A stretch of 39,104 nucleotides of DNA from an uncultured Verrucomicrobiota bacterium (GCA_946534105.1 CAMNCG010000008.1:1-39104), one strand, 5' to 3'. Positions 11,650 to 20,936 are shown, counted from the first letter of the stretch. The notes: generated from the sequence alone by a model not told the origin. Program-made: numbers and translations.

Positions 11650-13265
11650 TTGCATGGCGGTGTTCGCTCGATGCTGGAAAGATACTCTAAACGGTCGGCG
11701 ACGTAAACCATGCAGTTGACCCAGTCGCTCCCGTTGCGGCTGTCGAAGTAGGTGGGGATCGTGCCGTCGGCGCGCTGGTTGCGGGTGATGTTGTCGGCAA
11801 GGGCCCTGGCCTTTTCAAGGTAGAGGGCGTCGCCGGTGGCGCGGTACGCGGCCGCGAATGCGCCGATCATGTCGCCCATGGAGGCGTCGATGGGCGTGTA
11901 GTAGTCATATTGCTCCAGCGCGGTCGGCGTCTTCCAATGCTGCCAGTCCATGTGGTGGATGGGGTCGGACCACACGGTGAACTGGTCCTCGCACCAGTCG
12001 ACGATTTCCAGCGCTTCGGCGTTGCGCCCCATCTTGAAGAGGCGCAGGGCCGTGTCGACGGCGACGCCCTTCTGGAGGTTCTGGTAGGGAGGCATGGGAT
12101 CCATGTCCTCGAACTGCCCGTCCCAGTTCCAGGAGGCGAGCGGTTCGCGCTCAATGAACGCGAAGGCGCGGTCGCGGGCGGCTGCGAAGTCGGCGCCGCC
12201 GCGGTCGAAGGCGCCAAGCAGGTAGCGGCCGGGCAGAAGGCGGTTGGCGCGGACGGGCGAGCCGTCGCTTTCGCGTACCTTGAGCGGCCACGTGCCGTCA
12301 TCGCCCTGGAGCCGGACGTAGGTGCGCAGGATCGCCAGCGCGGCGTCGCGGTACTTCGTCTCCCCGGTGGCCTCTGCAAGGTCGAAATAGGCTTGGGCGG
12401 CGTGGGCGGGATAGCCGAGCATGTTCTGCCCGGCGTAGTTCACGGCCACGTCGCGGCGGTCGCCCCAGTAGGTGGGCGGGAAGTGGGCAAGCGGCGCGCC
12501 ATCGGGCTGGGAGTGCGCGATGAGCCAGTCGGCCATCTTGCGGGCAATGGCGAGGGCGTTTTTGCGGGCCGCCCGGAGGTCGGCCCCTACCGGTAGGACG
12601 CGATCTCCGAGCGCGCCGTTCTCCGCGAACCTGCACAGCGCCCGGATCATGGAGCTGAGGATCTTCGCCGGGTAGCAGTAGAGATCATAGCCCTCGGGCG
12701 GGTCGTCGGAGGTCAGCCACGCCTGCACATGCGGGAGGTTGTACACGGCGGCATAGACACGCGCCGCGGCGTCGCGATAGTCCCGCGAGGCGGCGGGGTA
12801 TGGACCGTGGAACACCGCAGCGCGGTAGAAGCGCCGCTCGGAGACCGGTGCGGAGAGCGGCGTCCCGTCCTCTCCGAGAGCCTCTATGCGGAGAGTGTAG
12901 TAGCCGGGGGCGATGGAATCCCAGACATCGCCGGGCACCGGGAGCCAGGGATGCGGGGCGGTCCAGACGGCTGAGCCGTCTGGACCGAATGACGGATGAC
13001 AAATGACGAATGACGAATGATTGTCTTGGGGCTTCAGCTCGAACCGCCACACCTTTCCACCATCCATGTCGCCGAACTCGAACGCCGGCGGGTGGATGAA
13101 CGCCCTGGCGCGGGCGTTCCAGAACGGGCGGACGCCCGGGGCGCCCGCCCGGATCGGGCTCTTCGCCTGTTCGCGTGCCGCGGCGTTGATGGCGGGCCAG
13201 TCGGTCGCGTTCGCAACGGCGACCAGTGAGGACAGAGCGCACATGGCTGCGAGTTCTACTTTCAT
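11646..13265 (-). CDS. Secreted all-helical (six-hairpin-like) protein, possible glycosidase or lyase
   Basis: 539 residues from ATG 13265 with a signal peptide (MKVELAAMCALSSLVAVANA). An N-terminal beta-sandwich-like part (FHPPAFEF-type start and PWLPVPGDVWDSIAPGYYTL) is followed by a long helical region with repeated helix pairs such as NMLGYPAHAAQAYFDLAEAT and KYRDAALAILRTYVRLQGDD, as in (alpha/alpha) toroid glycosidases, polysaccharide lyases or glucuronyl epimerases. No catalytic residues could be assigned. It carries a heptamer-plus-hairpin insertion (12960-13021) and a GALGDRVLPVGADLRA insertion (12568-12620). Stop overlaps the esterase start (ATGA). Confidence 0.65.
   Translation of the reverse strand: MKVELAAMCALSSLVAVANATDWPAINAAAREQAKSPIRAGAPGVRPFWNARARAFIHPPAFEFGDMDGGKVWRFELKPQDNHSSFVICHPSFGPDGSAVWTAPHPWLPVPGDVWDSIAPGYYTLRIEALGEDGTPLSAPVSERRFYRAAVFHGPYPAASRDYRDAAARVYAAVYNLPHVQAWLTSDDPPEGYDLYCYPAKILSSMIRALCRFAENGALGDRVLPVGADLRAARKNALAIARKMADWLIAHSQPDGAPLAHFPPTYWGDRRDVAVNYAGQNMLGYPAHAAQAYFDLAEATGETKYRDAALAILRTYVRLQGDDGTWPLKVRESDGSPVRANRLLPGRYLLGAFDRGGADFAAARDRAFAFIEREPLASWNWDGQFEDMDPMPPYQNLQKGVAVDTALRLFKMGRNAEALEIVDWCEDQFTVWSDPIHHMDWQHWKTPTALEQYDYYTPIDASMGDMIGAFAAAYRATGDALYLEKARALADNITRNQRADGTIPTYFDSRNGSDWVNCMVYVADRLEYLSSIERTPPCK
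12568..12620. repeat. GTCGGCCCCTACC / GALGDRVLP repeat inside gene
   Basis: Shares gcccggaggtcggcccctacc with 8051-8075 and 113-150 and the following CGCGATCTCCGAGCGCGCC with 8119-8137. Encodes GALGDRVLPVGADLRAA on the minus strand, in frame. Confidence 0.85.
12960..13021. repeat. Stem-loop abutting a GAATGAC heptamer array
   Basis: A perfect 12-bp stem (GGTCCAGACGGC 12960-12971, TGA loop, complement 12975-12986) directly abuts five 7-bp units (GAATGAC, GGATGAC, AAATGAC, GAATGAC, GAATGAT; 12987-13021). In frame in the helical secreted protein gene. Confidence 0.9.
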
Positions 13266-13300
13266 TTCGAATTGTGGCGTGGCGAGCATTAAGCCAGATG

Positions 13301-15940
13301 TCAGCGGACAACCATGACGAAGGGACTCGACACCCAGCTCTTGAGCGTGAAGACGATCTGCGGGGCGCAGGAGACGCCCTGCGACCGCTCGCGCGAAATG
13401 ATGCCGAAGTTCCACTGGCCGCTGCTGTAGGCTGCGGTGTGCAGCGTAATGTGCGTGTCTCCCTTGGCGCGCGCCGTGCGGATCGCGCCGGCCACGTCGA
13501 ACTCCACGGGCACGTTCGCCGTGATGTCGCCGGATTCGGCGACGATGTGGAAGCCGAGTTCCGTTTCCAGAGGGCGCTTCCCGTCGGGATGGTTGCCGTA
13601 TGCCTGCGGCGTCGCCCAGCCGTTGCCGAACACATCATTCCAGGCCGGTGCGTTCGCGTCCGACCACTCGAAGTCGGGATATTTGAGGAGGTCGAAATGC
13701 GCGTTGGCACTGACGCCACCGGCGTTGCCCGTGGGATACAGCTTCAGCATCGCCGACGTGAAGTTTTCCGGCATCTCCGCGAGGTCGAAGCGGTAGAATC
13801 CTTCGCGGACGGCACCGCTGTTTTCAAGGCCATCGTATTTGTGGACGAGCGACGCCGCCGTGCCGAACGATGTGTTGGCGTTGCCGCCGTTCTGCACGTA
13901 GGTGTCGGCGCAGGCGAAGACCGTCTTTTTCGCATCCAACGCAACGGTGGCCTCGACGGCGGTGGAGGAGCCGTCGGCGGCGTCGTAGCCGGTGATGCGG
14001 TAGGTGTGCAGGATCCCCGGCTCGGCGGTTCCGTCGAGGCAGGACGCCTCCGAAAGACCCGATGCGACCGTCTTCCAGGAGCCGTCGCCCTTCTGGCGTT
14101 CGACCGTGTATTCGCCCTGGCCAGAAGGAAGCGCCGTCCACGCGAGGCGGAGGGCGGGCGTCGCGCCGCTTTCGTCAAGCGAGGCCGTGACGCGATGGCC
14201 AAACGTGGCGTCGGGATCGGGGAACAGCAACACGGCGGGGGAACCGCTTTCCCCCTTGTAGATTTCAGGCCAGCTGTTGTTGCTGAAAAGGCCGAGCGTG
14301 AGCATCCGCCCCGCCGACGCCGCCGCCCGGGCGGCGGCGGTGACGTCAACCTCGAAATACGTGTTGCCACCCTTGGACTGCACGAGCTTAATGGACGCGA
14401 CTTCGCCGTCGAGCGCCGTGCCGTCCACCACGGACGCCGGCTGCGGGAACCACGGTCCGGTCGTGTTCCACGTGAGGTTGGTCGCGTTCCAGCGGTCCGT
14501 CGTCCATGCCGCCACGCGCAGGGCGCCCGGATTCGCGGCGATCGTGTTCCTCGACTTGACCCGGAAGCGCACATAGTCTGCGTCATCCAGCCCAGCCGGG
14601 TCGAAGAGCATCAGGCCATATTGAACCGACGACCCGCTGCAGCCGATCTGCAGATAGTCCCAGTTGCGCTCGATCATCCACGGGAAATAGGCAGTGTCCT
14701 TTCCGCCCGTGCCGACAAAAGTCTCTTGCTCTGGGGTGCGCGTCGCAAGCGCGGCGTCCACCTTGGGTGTGATGAGAAGGCGCGGGCGGTGCGCCTCGAC
14801 GGCGTAGTCCTTGGAGTAGAAAATGAAGAACCGGGAGTCGGACGGATTGCGCCAAATGTTGAGCGAGAGCGTGTCGCCCCCGGCGGCGAGAACCTGGTTC
14901 ACGAGCGGCGCGAGTTCGATGGTGTAGGCCTTGCTCGCTGCGGAGGACGGCCCGCGTACGGCGTTCGCCGGGGTTTCGGCAGCCCACGTGCCGCCGGGCG
15001 AGACGCCCGTGGTGGATGCGGCGTTCGCCCAGGTCACACCGTTTTCGCTCCAGCCGGTTTTGTCCGTCAGGCGGAACTCAATGTTGTTCCCGGCTGAGGA
15101 GTCGTTCTGTGCATCCATGCGAACGAGAAGCACCGCCGAATCCACGGAAGAGGCGTCGATTCCGGAGAGGTCGAACTTGATGAACCCCTCCCGTTTCCCG
15201 TTGGAATCGACGATGACATAGGCGCTTGAACCATTGTCCGTGGAATCCCCCGACTTGATGAACGTGTCCGCCGTCGGCAGGAGCGTAAGCGTGGAGGCGG
15301 AGGCGTCGGCCGCGCCCTCGAACACCAGCGTCGGGCGCAGGGACTCGTCGTCCGTGTAGTTGGAGGAGGCGAACGCCAGCGGCGTCTTGTCGCCGCTGTT
15401 GCCGTCCCACGGAGTGTAGATGTGGAGTGCGAGGCGTCCCCGCAGGGCTGCGGCCCTGACGGCCTCGGTGACATCGACCTCCTGCCACGTGTCCGCGGAG
15501 CCTGCGGGAATCTCGATGTAGCCGGCAAGGGAGACGTCGTTGGTGGCGAGAACGGGCGACGGCCCGACGCGGAACTCGTCCGGGAGGGAGTTCCATGTCA
15601 GCGAGTTCTCGTTCCAGCGGTCGTTGCGCATGACGCGGAAGTAGAGCGGCCATACAACGCCCGCCGTCGCGCCACACTGTGTGACGCGGAACCTGATTCG
15701 CGCGGCAGTGATGTTCGCGAGTCCCGAAACATCGAACATCATGCACCCTTCGCGCCCATTGCCTATGACGATGCCGGCATTGTTGCCAAAGGCCGTGTTA
15801 CGGTCATTGCTGTTCACGAATGTGTCCTGTAGCGGAGCGCGCGAGCCGTCGGCGAATGCGGCGGGCGTGACGGAGGCGAGCGACAGCATGGCCGCAAGGG
15901 GCGCAAGGCGGAACGGGAAACGAGGGCCGGCGTTTTTCAT
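13301..15940 (-). CDS. Secreted multi-module DNRLRE (CBM96-like) protein
   Basis: 879 residues from ATG 15940 (GAAGGA upstream), with signal peptide FRLAPLAAMLSLASVTPAAF. Four copies of a DNRLRE/CBM96-like beta-sandwich can be recognised by their openings: DTFVNSNDRNTAFGNNAG, DTFIKSGDSTDNGSSAYV, ETFVGTGGKDTAYFP and DTYVQNGGNANTSFGTAAS. Each is followed by a motif like MMFDVSGL, IKFDLSGI, MLFDPAGL or YRFDLAEM and by W-rich TWNSLP/TWANA/TWNTTG segments. A fibronectin III-like stretch lies between modules 3 and 4 (ALRLAWTALPSGQGEYTVER). Such modules bind polysaccharide or provide extracellular scaffolding. First gene of the operon (35 nt to the next start). Confidence 0.82.
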   Translation of the reverse strand: MKNAGPRFPFRLAPLAAMLSLASVTPAAFADGSRAPLQDTFVNSNDRNTAFGNNAGIVIGNGREGCMMFDVSGLANITAARIRFRVTQCGATAGVVWPLYFRVMRNDRWNENSLTWNSLPDEFRVGPSPVLATNDVSLAGYIEIPAGSADTWQEVDVTEAVRAAALRGRLALHIYTPWDGNSGDKTPLAFASSNYTDDESLRPTLVFEGAADASASTLTLLPTADTFIKSGDSTDNGSSAYVIVDSNGKREGFIKFDLSGIDASSVDSAVLLVRMDAQNDSSAGNNIEFRLTDKTGWSENGVTWANAASTTGVSPGGTWAAETPANAVRGPSSAASKAYTIELAPLVNQVLAAGGDTLSLNIWRNPSDSRFFIFYSKDYAVEAHRPRLLITPKVDAALATRTPEQETFVGTGGKDTAYFPWMIERNWDYLQIGCSGSSVQYGLMLFDPAGLDDADYVRFRVKSRNTIAANPGALRVAAWTTDRWNATNLTWNTTGPWFPQPASVVDGTALDGEVASIKLVQSKGGNTYFEVDVTAAARAAASAGRMLTLGLFSNNSWPEIYKGESGSPAVLLFPDPDATFGHRVTASLDESGATPALRLAWTALPSGQGEYTVERQKGDGSWKTVASGLSEASCLDGTAEPGILHTYRITGYDAADGSSTAVEATVALDAKKTVFACADTYVQNGGNANTSFGTAASLVHKYDGLENSGAVREGFYRFDLAEMPENFTSAMLKLYPTGNAGGVSANAHFDLLKYPDFEWSDANAPAWNDVFGNGWATPQAYGNHPDGKRPLETELGFHIVAESGDITANVPVEFDVAGAIRTARAKGDTHITLHTAAYSSGQWNFGIISRERSQGVSCAPQIVFTLKSWVSSPFVMVVR

Positions 15941-16053
15941 GGCGTGTGTTCCTTCGGTGGTTGCGCGGCGCACAATGCGCCGTTTGCCGTTTCGCCTCCC
16001 ATTATCGCCCTCCGTCGCGAAGGAAAATACCCCGTATCACGCAAAATGTTTTT

Positions 16054-16092
16054 AATCTATGCGCAAGAATCTGGCATTAAAATCTTGCCAGA
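16054..16092. promoter_or_regulatory. Candidate operator in divergent intergenic region
   Basis: A 7-bp perfect inverted repeat TCTGGCA (16070-16076) / TGCCAGA (16086-16092) overlaps three AATCT direct repeats at 16054, 16068 and 16081 (14- and 13-bp spacing). It lies between the secreted operon and the ATPase-regulator pair, where the XylR-like AraC protein could bind; binding is inferred. No clear sigma-70 promoter for the leftward operon was recognised. Confidence 0.4.
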
Positions 16093-16129
16093 GCAAATCA
16101 TTTCTGGACGGATGAACAAGCCATAATGC

Positions 16130-16158
16130 TTGACTCGGCGACCGAGGCGCGGTAGAAT
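16130..16158 (+). promoter_or_regulatory. Sigma-70-type promoter, near-leaderless transcript
   Basis: TTGACT (16130-16135), 17-bp spacer, TAGAAT (16153-16158). The ATG of the ATPase is at 16167, so transcription should start within a few bases of the start codon and leave no room for a ribosome binding site. Confidence 0.75.
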
Positions 16159-16166
16159 CCGCAGGC

Positions 16167-17477
16167 ATGAAAGCCATCCTTGGACAAGTCATGCGCGAGT
16201 TCTACGAGTTCGGCATTCCGCCGGATGTCCAGCCCCGCGATGTCGAGATCCCGGAAAAGCGCAATGTCGCCACGGTCGTGACGGGAATGCGTCGCACGGG
16301 GAAAACCTACGTCACCTATCAGCGGATGCGAGCGCTCGTCGATTCGGGCGTGCCGTTGGAAAGAATCGTCCATGTCAACTTCGACGACGACAGGCTGAAG
16401 AACCTGTCGCTGGAACACCTGCGGCTCGTCGGGGAAATCCATGCTGAGCTGTTCCCGGATGCGGCCAGGCAAAACTGTTGGTACTTTCTGGACGAACTTC
16501 AGGACGTTCCGGCCTGGGAGCTCTACGCCCGCCGCCTTCTCGACTCGCATCTCGTCCAGCTCTGCCTCACGGGATCGTCATCGAAACTCCTTTCACGGGA
16601 AATCGCGACACAGATGCGCGGCAGGGCGCTCGATGTGGAGGTGTTCCCGCTTTCCTTCGCGGAATTCCTGCGCTTCAACTCGCTCGCGGACGCGCTGCCG
16701 CCGGAACCCCATTCCGCCCGGACAGCCGGGCTGCTCCACCACGCAATGGGACGCTATCTGGACGAGGGAGGGTTCCCCGATGTTCAGGGCGAAACGCCAC
16801 GAGTCCGCGTGAAAATGCTTCAGGAGTACGTCGATGCGGTCCTGTACCGGGACGTGATAGAGAGGCACGATGTGCCCAGCGCCCAGGCCCTGCGCTACAC
16901 GCTGGACTACCTCAAGGACAACTTCGCCCACAAGGTTTCCACACGGGCCATCTCCGCCGTTCTCGCACAGGCCGGAGTCTCGGCGAACCGCGAGGCGATC
17001 TCAGACTACCTCGACTGGCTGGAGGAGGCGTACCTTGTGTACCGCGTCCCGCTCCGGACCGATTCCGCAGCCATCCGCAGAATGAATCCCGACAAGTACT
17101 ATTTCGTCGACACCGGTCTGGCGCGAGCGACGACCTCCAAGCTTGACGCCGCGCGGGGATGGCTTCTGGAGAACCTCGTTTTCCTGGCCCTGCGCCGCGG
17201 GGACAACATCGTCGAATACTACAACACGAAAAAGGGTGGAGAAGTCGATTTCCATGTGACGGACCGGACGTCGAAACGGCGTCGCCTAGTCCAGGTCGCA
17301 TGGGAGATGTCCACCGAGCCAACCCGACGGCGCGAACTCTCGGCGCTTCGCGACGCCCGGTTGGAGACCGGGGTGGAGAATTGCACGGTAGTGAGCTGGG
17401 ACGACGATTTCGAGACCGACGGCATCGCCGTTGTCCCCGCGTGGAAATGGTGCCTTCGTGAAGCGGAACGTGGCTGA
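16167..17477 (+). CDS. AAA ATPase with C-terminal DUF4143 (PD-(D/E)XK-like) domain
   Basis: 436 residues. The N-terminal AAA_14-type ATPase has Walker A GMRRTGKT (40-47) and Walker B YFLDELQD with D110/E111, followed by the sensor-like LTGSSSKLL. The C-terminal DUF4143 domain contains a nuclease-like core, KKGGEVDFHV (E359, D361) then VQV (about 374-376). Family members are widespread, often laterally moved, and their physiological role is not established. It is transcribed with the downstream XylR-like regulator (12-nt gap; the regulator's GAGGAG ribosome site overlaps this gene's stop). A link to the carbohydrate operon opposite is positional only. Confidence 0.85.
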   Translation: MKAILGQVMREFYEFGIPPDVQPRDVEIPEKRNVATVVTGMRRTGKTYVTYQRMRALVDSGVPLERIVHVNFDDDRLKNLSLEHLRLVGEIHAELFPDAARQNCWYFLDELQDVPAWELYARRLLDSHLVQLCLTGSSSKLLSREIATQMRGRALDVEVFPLSFAEFLRFNSLADALPPEPHSARTAGLLHHAMGRYLDEGGFPDVQGETPRVRVKMLQEYVDAVLYRDVIERHDVPSAQALRYTLDYLKDNFAHKVSTRAISAVLAQAGVSANREAISDYLDWLEEAYLVYRVPLRTDSAAIRRMNPDKYYFVDTGLARATTSKLDAARGWLLENLVFLALRRGDNIVEYYNTKKGGEVDFHVTDRTSKRRRLVQVAWEMSTEPTRRRELSALRDARLETGVENCTVVSWDDDFETDGIAVVPAWKWCLREAERG

Positions 17478-17489
17478 GGAGCGCACGGG

Positions 17490-18677
17490 ATGGCCCCTCC
17501 GAAGATCGCCCTCCATCTAGATCTGGCGTACGGCGGAAGCCGTGCGGAATGCCGCGGCATCCTCGACTACGCCCGCGAGAAGACGTCCTGGCAGGTGCTT
17601 CTCCAGGAGGGGAGGATCGGCGAGCAGGTGCTCGACCTGCCGCACCTCGGCGTCGCGGGGGTCATCGCCGAATGCCCCACGCCCGAACACGCCGCCGAGA
17701 TCGCGGCACTGGGAGTCCCCGTCGTGCTGCTCGAAGACCCGGCGCCGGGCGGACGTCTCCCCGCCGGCCATCCGCTTGTCGGCGCGCCGTGCGTGCGCAT
17801 GGACTCGCGCGCCGTCGGCCGCATGGCGGCGGAGTACTATCTCGCGCGCGGGTACCGTCATTTCGCGTACGTGGACGAGACGCTCGGCCTCTTCTGGAGC
17901 CGCGAGCGGCACCGGGGCTTCTTCGAAGCCGTGCGCGCCGCCGGGTTCCCCTGCGACTTCTACGGCGGCCCGTTTCCAGAGCGCGAACGCGCAAGCTGGG
18001 CGGCCGAACGGCCGCGCATGACACGCTTCCTGCGCGCGCTGCCGCGCCCGACGGCGATCCTGGCCGCGATGGACGGCCGCGCCCGCCTCGTCCTGGAGGC
18101 GTGCTCGGCGGCGGGGCTGCGCGTCCCCGAAGACATCGCGGTCCTCGGCGTGGACGACGACCCGATCCTCTGCGAAGCGACCATGCCGACGCTTTCCAGC
18201 ATCCGCACGGACCGCTTCCGCCACGGCCGGGAGGCGGCCGCGCGGCTCGACGCGCTGCTGCACGGGCGCGAACCGGAGCCGCGCGACATCTCGGTGCCCC
18301 CGCTCGGCGTCGCGACGCGCAGCTCGACGGGCTACGACGCCATGCGCGACCCGGCCGTGGCGCGGGCGGTCTCGTACATCCGTGCGCGCTCGGCCATGCG
18401 CATCGCAGTACCGGACGTTGTCGCGGCGGCGGGGTGCTCGCGGCGGCATCTCGAAACGCGCTTTCGCCAACTTCTCGGCACCACCATTCGCGAAATGGCC
18501 CAGCGCGAGCGCATCGAGCGCGTGAAGGGGCTGCTGGAACAGGGGAACCTCCCCATCGGCGAAATCGCCGCTCGCTGCGGATTCGCGGGCAACAGCGACC
18601 TCTCCATCCTCTTCCGGCGCATTACGGGCACCACCATGCGCGACTGGCGCCGCGAAAACCGTGAATCGCATCCGTAA
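17490..18677 (+). CDS. XylR-like AraC-family transcriptional regulator
   Basis: 395 residues. The N-terminal two-thirds is a LacI/periplasmic-binding-protein-like sugar sensor (IALHLDLAYGGSRAECRGIL at the start, DIAVLGVDDDPILCEATMP near 215-235). The C-terminal third is an AraC double helix-turn-helix (VVAAAGCSRRHLETRFRQLL and IGEIAARCGFAGNSDLSILF). This domain order is that of XylR and its PVC paralogues, which activate or repress sugar-use genes on ligand binding. The secreted operon divergent from this gene pair is the likeliest target. Start at ATG 17490 with GAGGAG at 17476-17481. Confidence 0.88.
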   Translation: MAPPKIALHLDLAYGGSRAECRGILDYAREKTSWQVLLQEGRIGEQVLDLPHLGVAGVIAECPTPEHAAEIAALGVPVVLLEDPAPGGRLPAGHPLVGAPCVRMDSRAVGRMAAEYYLARGYRHFAYVDETLGLFWSRERHRGFFEAVRAAGFPCDFYGGPFPERERASWAAERPRMTRFLRALPRPTAILAAMDGRARLVLEACSAAGLRVPEDIAVLGVDDDPILCEATMPTLSSIRTDRFRHGREAAARLDALLHGREPEPRDISVPPLGVATRSSTGYDAMRDPAVARAVSYIRARSAMRIAVPDVVAAAGCSRRHLETRFRQLLGTTIREMAQRERIERVKGLLEQGNLPIGEIAARCGFAGNSDLSILFRRITGTTMRDWRRENRESHP

Positions 18678-18894
18678 AACGGCCGTGCGTCTTGGCCTAC
18701 ATCCAGCGACTCTCGTGGGGGGTGGAGAAATCGGGGCGGGATCGGCCGGCGGATTTGGAAGACGGCCAACCCGACAAAAAATGTAAGACCGGGGTTATGT
18801 TCGCGGGTCGGACGGACGGGGCCGAGGGGGGATTGACGGGCTGGATCTGCACAATGCATGCGTTTTCCTGCGTTCCGAGGGCGGACGCGCGGAG
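18678..18894. other. Upstream region of purF
   Basis: This gap downstream of the XylR-like gene has no supported ORF. Its only recognisable element is a TGTAAGACCGGGG box at 18782-18794, preceded by an A-tract (18774-18781); it resembles TGTAAAACCCCG at 1849-1860 upstream of the glnN promoter and is a candidate enhancer 114 bp before the purF sigma-54 promoter. Confidence 0.4.
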
Positions 18895-18911
18895 TTGGCA
18901 CGGGGATTGCT
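18895..18911 (+). promoter_or_regulatory. Sigma-54 (-24/-12) promoter of purF
   Basis: TTGGCACGGGGATTGCT is a perfect match to the consensus TTGGCACR-N4-TTGCW. Predicted start near 18923, giving a leader of about 93 nt containing a GTCGGC/GCCGAC hairpin (18956-18970) and an octamer array. Confidence 0.9.
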
Positions 18912-18980
18912 AGCTCTGATTTGAACGGCCGTGTCGCCTTCGGACGCTCGGAACCGTCGGCGGAGCCGACTTCAAAGCCG

Positions 18981-19012
18981 GAACCTGCAAACTTTCGAAC
19001 CTGCGAGCCTTC
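18981..19012 (+). repeat. 8-bp array in purF leader
   Basis: Four exact-length octamers, GAACCTGC, AAACTTTC, GAACCTGC, GAGCCTTC, end 3 nt before the purF ATG. No Shine-Dalgarno sequence is visible, because the repeat occupies its place. Confidence 0.8.
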
Positions 19013-19015
19013 CGA

Positions 19016-20881
19016 ATGTCCGACGAAATCAAGCACGAATGCGCCGTGGCGCTGCTGTGGCTCCTGGGCGGGGACGGGGAGCCGTCCCGCGGCGGTCCCA
19101 TTGCGGGGGCGTCGGATCCCGGCGGGACGATCCTTTCGCTCCTGCTGGAGAAGCAGCACAACCGCGGGCAGGACGGCGCCGGCGCGGCCGTCCTTTCGCT
19201 CGACCCCGAGCCCGGCGCACCGGCCTGCTGGGTCTCGAAGTCCGCCTCGCCGACCGCGCTTGCGGACGTGCTCGGCGCCATCGGGCGACGCCCCGCCGCG
19301 CGTGGCGAATCGCTCTTCCTCGGGCATCTTCGCTACGCGACCTACGGCCGCGGCGACGAATCATTCTGCCACCCGTTTGTCCACGCCGAGCCGCGCCTCG
19401 ACCGCACGCTCCTGCTCGCCGGCAACTTCAACCTCACGAACACGCATGAGCTGTTCGAGTCGTTCCGCCAGGCTGGGAACCACGCCGCAAGTCCCGCGGA
19501 CGGGTATCTCATTTGCGAACTATTGGCCGGGGAACTGGCGGATTGTTCACAAACCACAATTTCTCGCAATTGTCCACAAGTCACAAATCCAAATCCCGGC
19601 GCGCTCGGCGAGCGCGCCCTGCCGCTAAATCCCCGCGAGGCGCCACCCATCCTCCGCGCCCTTCGCGCGGTCCTTCCAAGACTCGACGGCGCCTTCACGC
19701 TCTGCGGCATGACGGGCGACGGCTGGGCGTTCGCCGTGCGCGACGCCCGCGGGATTCGGCCGGGGTGGTTCCTCGAAAGCCCGCGCGCGGTGGCCGTCGC
19801 AAGCGAGCGGCCCGCGATCCAGGCGGCGTTCGATGTGCCGCCGGAGGCCGTCCGGGAGCTGCCGCCAGGCGTGGCGCTGCTGGTTTCGCCCGTCGGTGAT
19901 GTCTCCTTCGAGCGCGTCCTCGCCCCGGCCGCGCCGCGTCCATGCGCCTTTGAACGAATCTATTTCTCGCGCGCCAACGACGCCGCCATCCACCGCGAAC
20001 GCAAGGCCCTCGGCGCCGCGCTTCTGCCGCAGATCCTGGAGGCTGCCAATGCCGACCTCTCCGATGTGTTTTTCTCCTACATTCCGAACTCCGCGCAAAT
20101 CGCCTTCCACGGACTGCTGGAGGAACTGTTTCGGCGGCAGGGACCTCCCGCGCAACGTCCGCACGGTCCGCGAAACGGAATCGAGCGCGAGGATGTCGTT
20201 CCGCGCTTCGGGCAGATCGCCGTCAAGGACGCGAAATTCCGCACCTTCATCGCCGACGCGCATTCGCGGGATGAGTTCTACAAGCACATCTACGACGTCA
20301 CGTACGGCTTGCTGAGGCCTGGAAAGGACACGCTTGTCGTTCTGGACGACTCCATCGTGCGCGGCAACACGATGAAAAACGCGATCCTGCCGATGCTCGA
20401 CAGGCTCGGTCCGAAGCGCATCGTCGTGGCGTCCTCCGCGCCTCCCATCCGCTATCCGGACTGCTACGGCATCGACATGAGCACGCTGGGCGAACTGGTG
20501 GCGTTCAAGGCTCTCGTGGGTTTGCTTGGCGTGAACGCCGACGCGGAATTGCGCCAGGCGCTCGAAAGCGCCGCGCCCGATCCCCTCGCCGCGATCTACT
20601 CCCGCTTTTCCGACGAAGAGCATTGCGCGGAAATCGCGCGGCTCCTGACGCCGCCCGGAATGAAGGCCGAGGTCAAGGTCGTCTTCCAGACCGTGGCGAA
20701 TCTGCGCCGCTGCCTCCAGCCTTCGACCGTTCAACCCTTCGACCGTTCAACCGTCGCCCGCAGCGGCGGCGCCGCGGGCGACTGGTATTTCACCGGAGAC
20801 TATCCGACGCCGGGCGGCTACCGAGTCCTGCGCACCGCGCTGGCGAACTATCTCTCATGCAGCGCCGACCGGTCCTACTGA
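19016..20881 (+). CDS. purF: Amidophosphoribosyltransferase (PurF) with repeat insertions
   Basis: 621 residues, the long Bacteroidetes/PVC form of PurF, which transfers the glutamine amide to PRPP in the first step of purine synthesis. It begins [17 protein letters not shown]; after propeptide removal C9 would be the Ntn-type catalytic cysteine, and [16 protein letters not shown] follows. The PRPP loop [13 protein letters not shown] lies near residue 440. In-frame insertions: a [17 protein letters not shown] plus GALGERALP segment (19543-19618) in the glutaminase domain, and an octamer array near the C-terminus (20722-20753, [13 protein letters not shown]). Driven by its own perfect sigma-54 promoter, which is unusual for a purine gene and links it to nitrogen status. 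Confidence 0.93.
   Translation: MSDEIKHECAVALLWLLGGDGEPSRGGPIAGASDPGGTILSLLLEKQHNRGQDGAGAAVLSLDPEPGAPACWVSKSASPTALADVLGAIGRRPAARGESLFLGHLRYATYGRGDESFCHPFVHAEPRLDRTLLLAGNFNLTNTHELFESFRQAGNHAASPADGYLICELLAGELADCSQTTISRNCPQVTNPNPGALGERALPLNPREAPPILRALRAVLPRLDGAFTLCGMTGDGWAFAVRDARGIRPGWFLESPRAVAVASERPAIQAAFDVPPEAVRELPPGVALLVSPVGDVSFERVLAPAAPRPCAFERIYFSRANDAAIHRERKALGAALLPQILEAANADLSDVFFSYIPNSAQIAFHGLLEELFRRQGPPAQRPHGPRNGIEREDVVPRFGQIAVKDAKFRTFIADAHSRDEFYKHIYDVTYGLLRPGKDTLVVLDDSIVRGNTMKNAILPMLDRLGPKRIVVASSAPPIRYPDCYGIDMSTLGELVAFKALVGLLGVNADAELRQALESAAPDPLAAIYSRFSDEEHCAEIARLLTPPGMKAEVKVVFQTVANLRRCLQPSTVQPFDRSTVARSGGAAGDWYFTGDYPTPGGYRVLRTALANYLSCSADRSY
19543..19618. repeat. CACAA array plus stem-loop inside purF
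   Basis: A degenerate array (ttcacaaaccacaa, tgtccacaagtcacaaatcc; 19543-19590) is followed by a perfect 9-bp stem GGCGCGCTC / GAGCGCGCC with GGC loop (19598-19618). The hairpin belongs to the GALGDRALP family seen at 8119 and 12602. Confidence 0.8.
20722..20753 (+). repeat. 8-bp TTCAACCG array inside purF
   Basis: Octamers TTCGACCG, TTCAACCC, TTCGACCG, TTCAACCG in perfect register, in frame near the PurF C-terminus. Confidence 0.88.
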
Positions 20882-20898
20882 CTGCGTTTTCCAAAAAG

Positions 20899-20936
20899 TG
20901 TAAATCCACTGGCAGGGGTATTTCAGGAAATGTAAA
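20899..20936 (+). promoter_or_regulatory. Candidate enhancer upstream of carA
   Basis: TGTAAA at 20899-20904 and 20931-20936, spaced 32 bp (31 bp upstream of glnN), 75-112 bp before the carA sigma-54 promoter. The spacing conservation suggests an activator-binding pair; function is inferred. Confidence 0.45.

Noticed and set aside
13226-15097. A 623-codon plus-strand ORF opposite the DNRLRE gene
   Set aside because: Arginine-rich composition typical of GC shadow; the minus-strand protein has a signal peptide and repeated modules.
20909-20925. Alternative sigma-54 promoter (ctggcaggggtatttca) upstream of carA
   Set aside because: The -12 box lacks the essential G of GC; the site at 21010 fits better.
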